Of a stretch of 64,000 nt of DNA, positions 34,580 to 44,294 are shown piece after piece. Position 1 is the first letter of the stretch; the number at the start of each line of letters is the position of its first letter. The notes beneath the pieces are model-generated. The model saw nothing but the letters and a program-made list of their open reading frames with translations. It did no database searches and had not been told where the DNA came from. Source of the stretch: Methanoculleus taiwanensis (GTDB lineage Archaea; Halobacteriota; Methanomicrobia; Methanomicrobiales; Methanoculleaceae); NCBI RefSeq assembly GCF_004102725.1, contig NZ_LHQS01000002.1, positions 186,001-250,000 of the forward strand. The letters run 5' to 3'. The translations under genes and the position numbers were made by a program.

Positions 34580-35280
34580 TGGCAGTAGAGAAGAAATTCA
34601 TCAGTGACGGCGTTCGTAAGGTCTGTGTGGAGAAGTACTTCGCACACGAGCTGAAGCGCGCCGGCTATGGCGGTATGGATATTACCCGGACGCCTCTCGG
34701 CACCCAGGTGACTATCTGGGCAGAGAAGCCCGGTATCGTTATCGGGAAGGGCGGAAAGCAGGTGCGCCAGATCACCCAGGATCTCGCCACCGAGTACGGT
34801 ATCGAGTCGCCGCAGGTGGAAGTTCAGCAGGTGCAGAACCCGAACTTCAACGCACAGATCATGGCCGAACGCCTGGCAAACGCCCTCGAGCGTGGCTGGT
34901 ACTTCAGAAAGGCCGGTCAGAGCACTATCCGGCGCGTCATGGATGCAGGAGCGCTCGGTTGCGAGGTCATCATCGCCGGTAAGCTGACCGGTGCCCGTGC
35001 CCGGACACAGAAGTTCGTCGAGGGCTACATCAAGCACTGCGGCGAACCGAGTGAGACCATCGTCGAGAAGGGTTACGCAATCGCCATCAAGAAACTCGGT
35101 CTTATCGGCGTACAGGTCAAGATCGTGCCTCCGGATGCACGTATGCCCGACACTTTCGAGGTTCTTCCTCCTACCAAGAAGAAGACTCCCGAGCCGGTCG
35201 TTGAGGTCGAGGAAGTCGGCGACGAGTTTGAGGAAGAACTTGTAGAGTCCATCGAGGACGTGTACATGGAGGAGAGATAG
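34579..35280 (+). CDS. rps3: Small-subunit ribosomal protein uS3
   Basis: mRNA-entry-channel protein (233 residues). The KH domain motif PGIVIGKGGKQVRQI is near residues 55-70. The C-terminal domain has RRVMDAGALGCEVIIAGKL and is followed by an acidic tail (VEVEEVGDEFEEELVE). ATG at 34579 overlaps the uL22 stop by TGATG. Confidence 0.96.
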   Translation: MAVEKKFISDGVRKVCVEKYFAHELKRAGYGGMDITRTPLGTQVTIWAEKPGIVIGKGGKQVRQITQDLATEYGIESPQVEVQQVQNPNFNAQIMAERLANALERGWYFRKAGQSTIRRVMDAGALGCEVIIAGKLTGARARTQKFVEGYIKHCGEPSETIVEKGYAIAIKKLGLIGVQVKIVPPDARMPDTFEVLPPTKKKTPEPVVEVEEVGDEFEEELVESIEDVYMEER

Positions 35281-35484
35281 ATGGCAATCTTTCGAGCAGA
35301 GGAAGTGCACCAGCTCTCCGATGTCGAACTCCAGGAACAGGGGCAGAAGCTGCAGCTCGAGCTCGTGCAGGAGCGCGGCAAGGTCAGCGCTGGTGGTGCC
35401 ACGGAGAACCCCGGACGGATACGTGAGATCAGGAGAACGATTGCACGTATCAAGACCGAGCAGAACAGCAGGAGAAGGGCATGA
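35281..35484 (+). CDS. rpl29: Large-subunit ribosomal protein uL29
   Basis: Small two-helix tunnel-exit protein of 67 residues: AIFRAEEVHQLSDVELQEQG and a C-terminal helix IREIRRTIARIKTEQ. It begins right after the uS3 stop and overlaps the Rnp1 start by 4 nt. Confidence 0.95.
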   Translation: MAIFRAEEVHQLSDVELQEQGQKLQLELVQERGKVSAGGATENPGRIREIRRTIARIKTEQNSRRRA

Positions 35485-35756
35485 TCTCTCCCCAGAACGT
35501 TCTTCGGCACGAGCTCATCGGCATGAACGTTCTGGTAGTCGGCGCCAGTAACAAAAGCCTCGTCGGTCTTTCCGGCAGGATCATCGATGAAACCCGGAAC
35601 ACGCTGGTCATCGCGACCGAGCGTGGAGAAAAGCGGATCCAGAAGAGATACAGCATCCTTCAGATCCGCCTTCCCGGGGGAGATCTCGTAGAGATCGACG
35701 CTTCAACACTGGTGTCGCAGCCTGATAAACGCATTACAATGCGCATGAAACTATAA
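35481..35756 (+). CDS. rnp1: Ribonuclease P protein component 1 (Rpp29/Pop4 homolog)
   Basis: Protein subunit of archaeal RNase P, which removes tRNA 5' leaders. It works with the RNase P RNA as a heterodimer with Rpp21. The 91 residues show the Sm-like barrel with HELIGMNVLVVGASNKSLVG, GRIIDETRNTLVIAT and EKRIQKRYSILQIRLP. The usual archaeal position between uL29 and uS17 confirms identity; the eIF1 (sui1) gene often found next to it is absent here. Confidence 0.93.
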   Translation: MISPQNVLRHELIGMNVLVVGASNKSLVGLSGRIIDETRNTLVIATERGEKRIQKRYSILQIRLPGGDLVEIDASTLVSQPDKRITMRMKL

Positions 35757-35767
35757 GAGGGTGAACG

Positions 35768-36094
35768 ATGGCAAAAGATATTGGATTGAACGTCCCGGTC
35801 CCGGAGAAGGATTGCGGCGACGTGAATTGTCCGTTTCACGGCAGTTTGCCGGTACGCGGCCAGGTGATTACCGGCAAAGTCGTGAGCGATCGTATGAACG
35901 GCACGGTCGTAGTGGAGCGTGACTACCTGCACTACGTCAAGAAATACAAACGATACGAAAAGCGCAGTTCGAAACTTCACGCTCACAGCACGCCGTGTAT
36001 CAATGCGGCTATCGGTGATATGGTGAAGATTGCCGAATGCAGGCCGCTTTCCAAGACGAAGACCTTCGTTGTTGTCGAGGTGCTGAAGGAATGA
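35768..36094 (+). CDS. rps17: Small-subunit ribosomal protein uS17
   Basis: OB-fold 30S protein of 108 residues. The archaeal N-terminus carries a Cys/His cluster ([10 protein letters not shown]). The core [20 protein letters not shown] and [20 protein letters not shown] match the family. Its stop overlaps the uL14 start (ATGA). Confidence 0.95.
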   Translation: MAKDIGLNVPVPEKDCGDVNCPFHGSLPVRGQVITGKVVSDRMNGTVVVERDYLHYVKKYKRYEKRSSKLHAHSTPCINAAIGDMVKIAECRPLSKTKTFVVVEVLKE

Positions 36095-36489
36095 AGGCGA
36101 AGCAGTCGACTATCCCGCGGGCGCTGAACACCGGTTCGAGGATGGTCTGTGCAGACAATACCGGAGCCCGTATGGTACAGGTCATCTCTGTCGACCGGTT
36201 CCACGGTGTCCGGCGGAGGCAGCCGTGCCTCGGCATCGGCGACCTTGCAACGGTGACCGTCAAGAAGGGCACTCCCGAGATGCGCCGGAAACTTGAAAAA
36301 GCGGTCGTCATCAGGCAGAGGAAAGAGATGCGCCGTCCGAACGGTCTCCGGGTCTCGTTCGAGGATAACGCAATGGTTATCGTGAACGAGCGCGGCGAGC
36401 CCAAAGGAACCGAGATCAAAGGTCCCGTCCCCCGTGAGGTGGCGGAACGTTTCCCGAAGATCGCCTCCATGGCGACGATCATTGTATGA
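36091..36489 (+). CDS. rpl14: Large-subunit ribosomal protein uL14
   Basis: Intersubunit-bridge protein of 132 residues. The family signature is intact: [20 protein letters not shown] near the N-terminus and then [21 protein letters not shown] at 36091 is chosen because it gives the standard N-terminus [12 protein letters not shown] and overlaps the uS17 stop. Confidence 0.96.
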   Translation: MKAKQSTIPRALNTGSRMVCADNTGARMVQVISVDRFHGVRRRQPCLGIGDLATVTVKKGTPEMRRKLEKAVVIRQRKEMRRPNGLRVSFEDNAMVIVNERGEPKGTEIKGPVPREVAERFPKIASMATIIV

Positions 36490-36499
36490 GGTGCGGCTA

Positions 36500-36865
36500 A
36501 TGGTTCGCGTAATCAGTAAACAACCCAGAAAACAGCGCAAAGCACGCTATACCGCACCCATTCATCAGAAGGGACGGTTCCTTTCCGCTTCGCTTGCTCC
36601 GGCTCTCCGGGAGAAGTACAGCACCCGCCGGACCCGGGTCGTCACGGGAGATACCGTCAAGGTCTTCCGCGGCGATTTTGCCGGCGAAGAGGGCATTGTC
36701 GACGGAGTCGATATGAACAAGTGCAAACTGCTTGTGCACGGTGTGATGGTGACCAAGGCCGACGGAACCGAGGTTCCGCGTCCGGTCGATCCCTCAAACG
36801 TGCAGATCACGAAGCTCAACCTCAAGGACAAACTGCGTGAGACGAGACTTGGGGAGGGTAAATAA
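36500..36865 (+). CDS. rpl24: Large-subunit ribosomal protein uL24
   Basis: Assembly-initiating 50S protein of 121 residues with a KOW motif (GDTVKVFRGDFAGEEGIVDG). Its basic N-terminus is VRVISKQPRKQRKARYTAP. The start ATG at 36500 gives the normal archaeal start. The stop overlaps the eS4 start (TAATG). Confidence 0.95.
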   Translation: MVRVISKQPRKQRKARYTAPIHQKGRFLSASLAPALREKYSTRRTRVVTGDTVKVFRGDFAGEEGIVDGVDMNKCKLLVHGVMVTKADGTEVPRPVDPSNVQITKLNLKDKLRETRLGEGK

Positions 36866-37596
36866 TGTCGAAGCATCTGAAGCGTCTGGTGGCACCCGAC
36901 TCCTGGCATATTCCAAAGAAAGTAAAGAAATTCGTATCGAAGACGGCTCCGGGCCCGCACAACGCACAGGCGATGCCGATCGGTGTCTGGCTCCGGGAGC
37001 ACGCGAAGCTCGCCAACAATATGAAAGAGGTCAAGCAGATCCTCTCGCAGCGCGCCGTCATCGTGAACGGTAAGCCTGTCTCTGACCCGAAGCTCGGTAT
37101 CGGGGTCTTTGATATTATCGCGATCCCGAAGATCGGCCGGTACTACCGGATTCAGCTCGACATGCGCGGCAGGCTGGTCTCCGTCGAGATCCCCGAGGAA
37201 GCGGCACAGGCCCGTCTCTGCAGAATCCGTGACAAGACGATCGTCAGGGGCGGCAAAGTGCAGCTCAACCTCAACTACGGTGCTAACGTCATCGCCGACA
37301 ACACCTACAAGCCGAAGGACTCGATTGTCCTCACGCTCGGCGGCGAGAACCGTTTCACGATCACGGATCACTTCCCCTTCGCGATCGGCAACACGGCCAT
37401 GATCATCGGTGGACGCCACTCCGGCAAGATCGGCACCGTCGTCGAGATCACGAAGACCCCGAGCAGTGTTCCAAACCGCGTGACACTCGAGGACACGGGG
37501 TCGAACACCCGGTTCGACACCATCGAAGAGTACATCTTCATGGTCGGCAAGTCCGGATATGTCCCCGGCGAACTGAAGCTGGAGGCTGAAGAATGA
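36865..37596 (+). CDS. rps4e: Small-subunit ribosomal protein eS4
   Basis: Archaeal/eukaryotic-specific 30S protein of 243 residues. It has the N-terminal [19 protein letters not shown], the S4 RNA-binding domain (about 40-100, [20 protein letters not shown]), a central region with [19 protein letters not shown], and a C-terminal KOW ([14 protein letters not shown]). It overlaps uL5 by 4 nt. Confidence 0.96.
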   Translation: MSKHLKRLVAPDSWHIPKKVKKFVSKTAPGPHNAQAMPIGVWLREHAKLANNMKEVKQILSQRAVIVNGKPVSDPKLGIGVFDIIAIPKIGRYYRIQLDMRGRLVSVEIPEEAAQARLCRIRDKTIVRGGKVQLNLNYGANVIADNTYKPKDSIVLTLGGENRFTITDHFPFAIGNTAMIIGGRHSGKIGTVVEITKTPSSVPNRVTLEDTGSNTRFDTIEEYIFMVGKSGYVPGELKLEAEE

Positions 37597-38096
37597 CCGC
37601 AATGCAGGATATCTATATCGATAAGGTCATTGTTCACATGGGCGTCGGCGAGAGCGGCGAGCGACTGGTGAAAGCTGAAGATATCGTAAAAGCTATCACC
37701 GGCCAGAAACCCGTCCGCACCATCGCAAAGAGAACGCAGCCGGCGTTCGGTATCAGGAAGGGCGCTCCGATCGGGTGCAAGGTCACCCTCCGGAGAAAGA
37801 CCGCAGAGTCGTTCGTAGAGACCGCTCTCGCCATTATCGAGCGGAACCTTGCCACATCGCAGTTCGACCGGACGGGCAACGTCTCTTTCGGTATCGAAGA
37901 GCACACCGACTTTCCGGGTATGAGCTACGATCCGACGATCGGTATCTACGGCATGGACATCAATGTCGTGCTTGAGCGCAAGGGCGTTCGGATCGCACGA
38001 AGATCCGTTGAACGGCGAAAGCTCCCGGCCAAGCAGAAGGTAAGCAAGGACGAAGCGATAGCGTTCATGCGTGAGCGCTACCAGGTGGAGGTGTAA
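37593..38096 (+). CDS. rpl5: Large-subunit ribosomal protein uL5
   Basis: 5S-rRNA-binding protein of 167 residues; segments [36 protein letters not shown] and [20 protein letters not shown] are typical. The ATG at 37593 overlaps the eS4 stop (ATGA). Confidence 0.96.
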   Translation: MTAMQDIYIDKVIVHMGVGESGERLVKAEDIVKAITGQKPVRTIAKRTQPAFGIRKGAPIGCKVTLRRKTAESFVETALAIIERNLATSQFDRTGNVSFGIEEHTDFPGMSYDPTIGIYGMDINVVLERKGVRIARRSVERRKLPAKQKVSKDEAIAFMRERYQVEV

Positions 38097-38100
38097 TACA

Positions 38101-38280
38101 ATGGCAGAACAGAAGACAAACACCCCCGAAGGAAGTTCTGTAAAGAAGTTCGGCCGTGGTGCGAACGAGTGCCGGATCTGCGCACGAAAGCAGGGTCTCG
38201 TACGCCGGTACAATATCTACTTCTGCCGCCAGTGCTTCCGCGAGTGGGCATCGAAGATGGGCTTTAAGAAGATGAACTGA
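38101..38280 (+). CDS. rps14: Small-subunit ribosomal protein uS14, zinc-binding form
   Basis: 30S head protein of 59 residues with four zinc-ligand cysteines in two CxxC pairs (residues 24, 27, 42, 45: CRIC and CRQC). It starts with [20 protein letters not shown], 4 nt after the uL5 stop. Upstream in-frame codons lie inside uL5 and are not used. Confidence 0.93.
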   Translation: MAEQKTNTPEGSSVKKFGRGANECRICARKQGLVRRYNIYFCRQCFREWASKMGFKKMN

Positions 38281-38291
38281 GGGATGCGAAT

Positions 38292-38684
38292 ATGGCACGA
38301 TTAAATCCAATTGCCGACGCGATGTGCAGCATCAAGAACGCCGGTGATGTAGGTAAGAGCGAAGTATACATCGAACCGGCCAGCAAACTCCTCGGCGCAA
38401 TGCTGCGCATCATGGAGGAGAAGAACTATATCGCCGGCTTCGAGTTCATCGAGGACGGACGTGGCGGTCAGTTCCGCGTCCAGCTTCGTGGTACCATCAA
38501 CAAATGCGGTGCAGTCTCGCAGCGGTTTGCAGTGGGTCTCGATGAGATGGAATACTGGGAGTCGCAGTTTCTCCCTGCCAAGAACTTCGGCATTCTCATC
38601 GTCTCCACGTCACGCGGCGTCATGTCTCACGAACAGGCACGGGCCGAAGGTATCGGCGGTCAGCTGTTGGGATACGTCTACTAG
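38292..38684 (+). CDS. rps8: Small-subunit ribosomal protein uS8
   Basis: Central-domain 16S-binding protein of 130 residues with the archaeal N-terminus ARLNPIADAMCSIKNAGDVG, MLRIMEEKNYIAGFEFI and the C-terminal GILIVSTSRGVMSHEQARAE. Confidence 0.96.
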   Translation: MARLNPIADAMCSIKNAGDVGKSEVYIEPASKLLGAMLRIMEEKNYIAGFEFIEDGRGGQFRVQLRGTINKCGAVSQRFAVGLDEMEYWESQFLPAKNFGILIVSTSRGVMSHEQARAEGIGGQLLGYVY

Positions 38685-38698
38685 AGGGAGTTGCAGAG

Positions 38699-39223
38699 AT
38701 GGGAATCACAAGAACTGTTGAGATCCCGGGCGACGTGACTGTCACCCTCGAAGGGACGATCCTGAAGGTCTCCGGTCCGAAAGGCAGCAACGAGCGCGAT
38801 ATGCGGTACCCGCAGATCAAGATCGTGATTGAGAACGACGAACTCGTCATCTCCACGCGCTCCGACAAGAAGCAGTTCCTCGCAATGTGCGGAACGATTG
38901 CAGCACATTCGAAGAACATGATCCGGGGTGTCCGGGAGGGCTTTGAGTACAACATGAAAGTGGTGTACAGCCATTTCCCGATCCAGATGAAACTGCAGAA
39001 CGATCGCCTTGAGATCAACAACTTCCTTGGCGAGAAGCAGCCCCGTATCGCGAAGATCGTTCCGGGCGTGACCGTGAAGGTCGGCAACGACGAGGTCACC
39101 GTGAGCGGCATCGACAAGGAGAAGGTAGGTAACACTGCAGCGAATATCGAGCACGCCACCAGGATCACCAAGCGCGATCCCCGCGTGTTCCAGGATGGTA
39201 TCTATATCATCGAGAAGGCGTGA
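38699..39223 (+). CDS. rpl6: Large-subunit ribosomal protein uL6
   Basis: 50S protein near the GTPase centre, 174 residues, two similar beta domains: TVEIPGDVTVTLEGTILKVS, then MIRGVREGFEYNMKVVYSHF and the C-terminal KRDPRVFQDGIYIIEKA. Its stop overlaps the eL32 start in TGATG. Confidence 0.96.
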   Translation: MGITRTVEIPGDVTVTLEGTILKVSGPKGSNERDMRYPQIKIVIENDELVISTRSDKKQFLAMCGTIAAHSKNMIRGVREGFEYNMKVVYSHFPIQMKLQNDRLEINNFLGEKQPRIAKIVPGVTVKVGNDEVTVSGIDKEKVGNTAANIEHATRITKRDPRVFQDGIYIIEKA

Positions 39224-39651
39224 TGGAGATGGAAGAGAGGAAGAGATTAATCCGTGTCCGTTCACAGCACAACAAGCCGAGCTTCAAGCGCAGAGGCCTT
39301 GCGCAGAAGAAGCAGCTTGAGGACACATGGAGACGCCCGCGCGGTCTGCACAACAAGCAGCGGAGACAGTTCAAGGCCAAGGGAGCAATCCCTCAGGCAG
39401 GATACGGAAGCCCTGCTGCGGTACGCGGATTCCACCCGAGCGGATACGAAGAAGTACTGGTCTTTGCTCCGAGCGAACTTGCCGGAGTGAACCCGGAGAC
39501 CCAGGCCGTCAGGATCGGCGGAACGGTCGGCGGGAGAAAGCGCGTGATCATCCAGGAGCAGGCACTCAGACTCGGCCTGAAAGTCCTGAACGCAAAGGCA
39601 GTCACTGCCCCGGAGACGGAGTCTGCACCCGAGGTGAGCGAGAATGAGTGA
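39223..39651 (+). CDS. rpl32e: Large-subunit ribosomal protein eL32
   Basis: Archaeal/eukaryotic 50S protein of 142 residues. The core FKRRGLAQKKQLEDTWRRPR and GYGSPAAVRGFHPSGYEEV is diagnostic; an acidic tail ends the protein. ATG 39223 (overlapping the uL6 stop) and ATG 39229 are both possible. Confidence 0.94.
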   Translation: MEMEERKRLIRVRSQHNKPSFKRRGLAQKKQLEDTWRRPRGLHNKQRRQFKAKGAIPQAGYGSPAAVRGFHPSGYEEVLVFAPSELAGVNPETQAVRIGGTVGGRKRVIIQEQALRLGLKVLNAKAVTAPETESAPEVSENE

Positions 39652-40096
39652 TCTCGCCAACCAGAAGCGGATCTCCGCTTCGATCCTGAAGTGCGGTCTG
39701 AACCGCGTGTGGCTCGACCCCGAGCGGATGGCGGACATTGAGGCTGCAATCTCCCGTGATGACCTGCGTGGTCTCATCGACGAGGGCGCGATCAAGGCAC
39801 GGCGCGTGAAAGGAAACAGCCGTGGCAGGGCACGCGAGACGATCGCCAAGAGGGCATACGGTCACCGTAAGGGCCCCGGGTCGAGAAAGGGTGCCGCAGG
39901 CGCCCGTAACCCGAGCAAACGCGTCTGGATCCGTAAGATCCGTGCACAGCGCCGGGTACTCCGCGAGATGCGGGACGACGGAACCATCGAGCGCCCCCTG
40001 TATCGTCTGATGTACCGGCGATCTTCGGGTGGTCAGTTCCGGAGCGTTGCACACCTGAAAGCACAGGTGGAACTCCAGGCTGGGAGGATGAAATAA
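39644..40096 (+). CDS. rpl19e: Large-subunit ribosomal protein eL19
   Basis: Archaeal/eukaryotic 50S protein of 150 residues. Diagnostic segments are [40 protein letters not shown] and [20 protein letters not shown]. It overlaps eL32 by 8 nt and uL18 by 1 nt. Confidence 0.96.
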   Translation: MSDLANQKRISASILKCGLNRVWLDPERMADIEAAISRDDLRGLIDEGAIKARRVKGNSRGRARETIAKRAYGHRKGPGSRKGAAGARNPSKRVWIRKIRAQRRVLREMRDDGTIERPLYRLMYRRSSGGQFRSVAHLKAQVELQAGRMK

Positions 40097-40623
40097 TGGC
40101 AACCGGACCAAGATACTTTGTTCCCTTCCGCAGGAGAAAGGAAGGGAAAACCGACTACTACAAACGTATGAACCTCCTGGTCGCCGATGCACCCCGCATG
40201 GTCGTCCGGAAGACGAACCGCCAGATCATCGTGCAGCTGGTCGTCCCTGAGATGATCGGCGACAAGACGCTGGTCGCGGCGTACTCGAGCGAGCTTGCTG
40301 CATACGGGTATGAGGGTTCGACGTCGAACACGCCCGCAGCATACCTCACCGGAATGCTCTTTGCCGCAAAGGCACTGAACGCAGGATACGACGAGGCAAT
40401 CCTGGATATCGGCCTGCACAGGGCAAAACCCGGCGCACGGGTCTTTGCCGCACTGAAAGGTGCGGTCGACGCCGGGCTTGAGGTACCGTACGGGGAGTCC
40501 ATTCTTCCCGACGAGAGCCGCCTCAAAGGTACCCATATCGCGGAGTATGCTCCCGAAAGGGCCGGGAATTTAGTTGAGAACGTAGAAAAAGTGGCAGATG
40601 CCATCATGAAGGAGCTGGCGTGA
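40096..40623 (+). CDS. rpl18: Large-subunit ribosomal protein uL18
   Basis: 5S rRNA-binding protein of 175 residues: [20 protein letters not shown] at the N-terminus, [20 protein letters not shown], and [20 protein letters not shown]. Start ATG overlaps the eL19 stop (TAATG). Confidence 0.96.
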   Translation: MATGPRYFVPFRRRKEGKTDYYKRMNLLVADAPRMVVRKTNRQIIVQLVVPEMIGDKTLVAAYSSELAAYGYEGSTSNTPAAYLTGMLFAAKALNAGYDEAILDIGLHRAKPGARVFAALKGAVDAGLEVPYGESILPDESRLKGTHIAEYAPERAGNLVENVEKVADAIMKELA

Positions 40624-40624
40624 T

Positions 40625-41242
40625 ATGGCGTACGAACAGGTGGAATGGGTTCCGCTCACTGGTCTTGGCCGGGCTGTTGCCGCAGGCGAGATTACGAGCA
40701 TCGATGAGGTGCTTGCGAGTGGCCATCCGATCAAGGAACCGCAGATCGTCGATGCACTGCTGCCCGACCTTGAGGATGAAGTGCTCGATATCAACATGGT
40801 GCAGCGGATGACCGATTCGGGTCGCCGTGTTAAGTTCCGTGCCGTAGTGGTCGTCGGCAACCGTAACGGATATGTCGGTTTCGGCCAGGGCAAGGACGCA
40901 CAGGTCGGTAATGCAATCCAGAAAGCGATTGCAGATGCAAAACTCAATGTCCTGAAGGTCAGGAGAGGCTGTGGAAGCTGGGAGTGTGGCTGTGACCTCT
41001 CTCACTCCATCCCGGTTGAAGTAACGGGCAAAGCAGGCAGTGTCAAGGTGACGCTCAAACCGGCACCGCAGGGACTTGGTCTCGTGACCGGAGACATCTC
41101 AAAGAAGGTACTGCAGCTTGCAGGCATCAAGGATGTCTGGGCGTTTACCAAGGGACAGACCAGGACGACCATCAACTTTGCAAAGGCGACTTTCGAGGCG
41201 CTGAAGCAGACGAATATGGTACGGATCGGGGGTTTCGAATAA
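40625..41242 (+). CDS. rps5: Small-subunit ribosomal protein uS5
   Basis: 30S accuracy and mRNA-unwinding protein of 205 residues. The double-stranded-RNA-like domain has the conserved [20 protein letters not shown], then [20 protein letters not shown] (an archaeal Cys-rich insert) and the C-terminal domain [20 protein letters not shown]. It starts 1 nt after the uL18 stop. Confidence 0.96.
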   Translation: MAYEQVEWVPLTGLGRAVAAGEITSIDEVLASGHPIKEPQIVDALLPDLEDEVLDINMVQRMTDSGRRVKFRAVVVVGNRNGYVGFGQGKDAQVGNAIQKAIADAKLNVLKVRRGCGSWECGCDLSHSIPVEVTGKAGSVKVTLKPAPQGLGLVTGDISKKVLQLAGIKDVWAFTKGQTRTTINFAKATFEALKQTNMVRIGGFE

Positions 41243-41703
41243 TGTACGCAGTTGTTCAGGTACGTGGTGTCGTCAATACCGGACGCGAGATCAAGGACAC
41301 GCTGAAGATGCTCCGTCTCCACCACATCAACCATTGTGTCATCGTTCCCGACACCCCGGCATACCTCGGTATGATCCGGAAGGTGAAGGACTTCGTCGCG
41401 TACGGCGAGGTTGACGCTGAGACGCTCGCTACCGTCCTGCGCACCCGTGGAAGACTCACCGGGGATCAGAAGCTGACCGACGAGTATATCCGGGAGAACA
41501 CCCGGTTCGGCAGCATTGAAGAGTATGCGCAGGCACTCGTGAACGGAGATGCCGATATCAAGGACGTAGCTGAGATGAAGCCGGTGCTGAGACTGCATCC
41601 ACCTCGAAAGGGCTATAAAACTATCAAGCGAACCTTTCAGCAGGGTGGGGCTCTCGGCTACTATGGCTGTGAGATCAACGATCTCCTCCACAAGATGAGG
41701 TGA
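41242..41703 (+). CDS. rpl30: Large-subunit ribosomal protein uL30
   Basis: 50S protein of 153 residues with the archaeal C-terminal extension. Segments [40 protein letters not shown] and [20 protein letters not shown] match the family. Start overlaps the uS5 stop (TAATG). Confidence 0.95.
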   Translation: MYAVVQVRGVVNTGREIKDTLKMLRLHHINHCVIVPDTPAYLGMIRKVKDFVAYGEVDAETLATVLRTRGRLTGDQKLTDEYIRENTRFGSIEEYAQALVNGDADIKDVAEMKPVLRLHPPRKGYKTIKRTFQQGGALGYYGCEINDLLHKMR

Positions 41704-41708
41704 GATGG

Positions 41709-42134
41709 GTGCCGGTAAATAAGAGATCCAAATACAGAGGCTCGCGGACCTGCGGAGGCGGAACGCACAAGAACAGGCGTGGCGCCGGAAACCGGGGAGG
41801 AAGAGGACGGGCAGGTCACCGTGACCACCGCTTCTCACACTTCCTTCTCTACGGCGAGTTGCACAACGGAAAGCACGGGTTCGTCTCGAAGACGGGTGTA
41901 TCCGTGAACGCTCTCGATATCGGAGCTATCGACCAGATGGTGAGCGCACTCTTAGAGAGTGGTCTTGCGACGGAGGAGGGTGACCTCGTCACCATCGACG
42001 CCTCTGACATCGGTATCGAGAAGGTTCTCGGTGGCGGGAAAGTCACCAGAAAACTGAATATTTCTGCCGGAGCGTTCTCAGAACGTGCCAAGGCAAAGAT
42101 TGAAGAGATGGGCGGTCAGGCAACCACCGCTTAA
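41709..42134 (+). CDS. rpl15: Large-subunit ribosomal protein uL15
   Basis: 50S assembly protein of 141 residues. The basic glycine-rich start VPVNKRSKYRGSRTCGGGTH and NRRGAGNRGGRGRAGH are typical. GTG at 41709 is preferred: it gives the normal archaeal N-terminus and a GAGGTGAG ribosome site lies 5 nt upstream. GTG at 41700 would place the start inside that site. Confidence 0.92.
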   Translation: MPVNKRSKYRGSRTCGGGTHKNRRGAGNRGGRGRAGHRDHRFSHFLLYGELHNGKHGFVSKTGVSVNALDIGAIDQMVSALLESGLATEEGDLVTIDASDIGIEKVLGGGKVTRKLNISAGAFSERAKAKIEEMGGQATTA

Positions 42135-42156
42135 CTAAATTTTTCCAGGTGAAAAC

Positions 42157-43590
42157 ATGGCGAGTCTGCTGGATAGACTTGAACCCTTGCTTGCAGCAAT
42201 GCCTGCGGTCAAAAGTCCGGAGGGCCACGTTCACTTCAAAAATAAGTTGTTGTGGACGCTCGGGATTCTGCTCCTGTACTTTGTGCTGACAAATATCACT
42301 GTCTTCGGGCTCTCTCCTGAGTCACAAGATTTCTTCGCATTTTACCGAGCCCTGCTTGCCGGTGCGAGCGGTTCGCTCCTGCACCTCGGTATCGGGCCGA
42401 TCGTCACCGCATCGATCGTGCTGCAGCTGCTCAAGGGTGCCGATATCCTGCAGATAGATACCAGTGAGGCGCGTGGGCAGGTCATGTACATGGGCCTGCA
42501 GAAGATGCTCATCCTTGTGATGATCGTTATCGAGGCCATCCCGATGATCGTCGGCGGTTCCATGCTCCCCGACCCTGCAGTCGCCATAGGGCTCTTCGGC
42601 GGTAATACGGCGATCGTTTCGCTCCTGATATTCATCCAGATCTGCATCGGCGGAGTGCTGGTTATGTTCATGGACGAGGTGGTCACCAAGTGGGGTGTCG
42701 GTTCCGGTGTGGGTCTCTTCATCGTCGCCGGTGTCTCGGAGGGTCTCGTGAACGGGTTCTTAAACTGGGAGGCAGTGAGCGATCAATTCCCGGTCGGATT
42801 CTTCCCGAGGCTCTTCTCCATCGCTATGGAAGGTGGAAACTTCCTCGAGTACTTCGGGACGGATGTCCTCGCCCTCATCACGACCCTCGCGATCTTCCTG
42901 ATCGTCGTCTACGTCGAGTCTACCCGGATTGAGATTCCGCTCGCCCATACGGCCGTTCGTGGAGCCCGGGCACGGTTCCCGGTCAAGCTCATCTACGCGA
43001 GTGTGCTGCCGATGATCCTCGTCCGTGTGCTGCAGGCGAACATCCAGATGATAGGCATGTTCCTCTCGAACGTCGGCATTACCATCTTCGGTGAGTTCCA
43101 GGGGCAGACCCCGGTAAGCGGGCTCATGTACTATCTCGCCCCGATCAACTCGCCGCAGGACTGGATGTGGTGGCTCAGCGACCTCGGGCACGCCCCGTGG
43201 GAAATCCTCATACGTATGGGCGTTGATATCACATTCATGGTGGTCGGGGGTGCGGTGTTCGCCCTCTTCTGGATTAAGACGGCAGGCCTTGATTCCAAGG
43301 ATGTGGCCCGTCAGATCCAGATGAGCGGGATGCACATTCCCGGGTACCGGCGCAATGCCCAGGTGCTCGAGAAGTACCTGGATCGGTATATCCCGAGGGT
43401 CACCATCATCGGTGGCGCGTTCATCGGTGTGCTGAGTGTGGTCGCCAACCTCTTCGGTGTGATCGGCGCAGTCGGTGGGACCGGTCTGCTGCTCGCGGTG
43501 AGTATCACCTATCGTCTCTACGAAGAGATTGCGAGCCAGCAGATCATGGAGATGTACCCGTTCATGCGGCAGTTCTTCGGAAAGGAGTAG
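42157..43590 (+). CDS. secY: Preprotein translocase subunit SecY
   Basis: Channel-forming subunit of the Sec translocon. Ten membrane helices over 477 residues. The first cytoplasmic and plug region includes KNKLLWTLGILLLYFVLTNI, followed by LGIGPIVTASIVLQLLKGAD, and cytosolic loops with RIEIPLAHTAVRGARARFPV and GMHIPGYRRNAQVLEKYLDR; these are SecY landmarks. The gene sits 22 nt after uL15, with an AGGTG ribosome site. Its TAG stop lies inside a 24-bp perfect palindrome. Confidence 0.97.
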   Translation: MASLLDRLEPLLAAMPAVKSPEGHVHFKNKLLWTLGILLLYFVLTNITVFGLSPESQDFFAFYRALLAGASGSLLHLGIGPIVTASIVLQLLKGADILQIDTSEARGQVMYMGLQKMLILVMIVIEAIPMIVGGSMLPDPAVAIGLFGGNTAIVSLLIFIQICIGGVLVMFMDEVVTKWGVGSGVGLFIVAGVSEGLVNGFLNWEAVSDQFPVGFFPRLFSIAMEGGNFLEYFGTDVLALITTLAIFLIVVYVESTRIEIPLAHTAVRGARARFPVKLIYASVLPMILVRVLQANIQMIGMFLSNVGITIFGEFQGQTPVSGLMYYLAPINSPQDWMWWLSDLGHAPWEILIRMGVDITFMVVGGAVFALFWIKTAGLDSKDVARQIQMSGMHIPGYRRNAQVLEKYLDRYIPRVTIIGGAFIGVLSVVANLFGVIGAVGGTGLLLAVSITYRLYEEIASQQIMEMYPFMRQFFGKE

Positions 43591-43608
43591 ACCCTGCAGG
43601 GTCTACTC
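43585..43608. repeat. 24-bp perfect palindrome spanning the secY stop codon
   Basis: The sequence reads identically on both strands from 43585 to 43608, centred on CTGCAG, with arms GAGTAGACC and GGTCTACTC. In RNA it would form a hairpin of about 9 bp with a small loop, placed exactly at the end of secY. No U-tract follows, so it is more likely an mRNA-stability or processing element, or a DNA-binding site, than a classic terminator. Confidence 0.6.
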
Positions 43609-43712
43609 ATGAAAGAGTGAAGCCGCAGGGGCCATTCCTCTTCGGGGGGGACGGTTTAACCTTCCTCGAAGATGAGTGTCTCCACATGAGTTACCCATAG
43701 GAGTGAGAGAAG

Positions 43713-44288
43713 TTGGGAAAGAAAGTCGTCGTTACGGGGGTTCCCGGTGTCGGGAAGACCACCGTTATCACCGGTGCGATGGAGATACTCGCTAGCGAGG
43801 GAATCACCTACGAATCGATCAATTTTGGCACGTTCATGTTCGAGCTTGCCGAGAAAGAGAAACTTGTCAGCAACCGTGACGAGATGCGCAAGCTCGACCG
43901 GGACGTGCAGAAGCGCCTGCAGAGCGGGGCTGCTTCCGGTATTGCAGCAAGAAGTGGCAACGCAAATGTGATCATCGATACGCACAGCAGCGTAAAGACC
44001 CCGAAGGGGTATCTTGCAGGTCTCCCCGAGTGGGTGCTGCGCGAACTGATGCCCGACGTGATCGTGCTTGTCGAGACCGATGAAGATCAGATTCTGCTCC
44101 GGCGTCTCGGCGACGAGTCGCGTGTCCGCGATCTGGAGGGCAGCCGCTCCATAACGGAGCACCAGCAGTTCAACCGCTCGGTATCCGCGGCATATGCGAT
44201 GTACACCGGCTGCACGATCAAGATTATCCGAAACGAAAATTACCTCCTCGACAAGGCCGTCGCCGAGATGGTCGAGGTGCTGAGGTAA
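43713..44288 (+). CDS. adkA: Archaeal adenylate kinase
   Basis: Converts AMP plus ATP to two ADP. The 191-residue archaeal form starts with the P-loop VTGVPGVGKTTVITG (about residues 6-20), followed by INFGTFMFELAEKE, IIDTHSSVKTPKGYLAGLPE and LVETDEDQILLRR. The start is TTG at 43713, supported by a GAGAG-type ribosome site and the normal N-terminus GKKVVVTGVPG. It follows a 122-nt gap after secY that carries the palindrome. Confidence 0.94.
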   Translation: MGKKVVVTGVPGVGKTTVITGAMEILASEGITYESINFGTFMFELAEKEKLVSNRDEMRKLDRDVQKRLQSGAASGIAARSGNANVIIDTHSSVKTPKGYLAGLPEWVLRELMPDVIVLVETDEDQILLRRLGDESRVRDLEGSRSITEHQQFNRSVSAAYAMYTGCTIKIIRNENYLLDKAVAEMVEVLR

Positions 44289-44294
44289 CACGTC

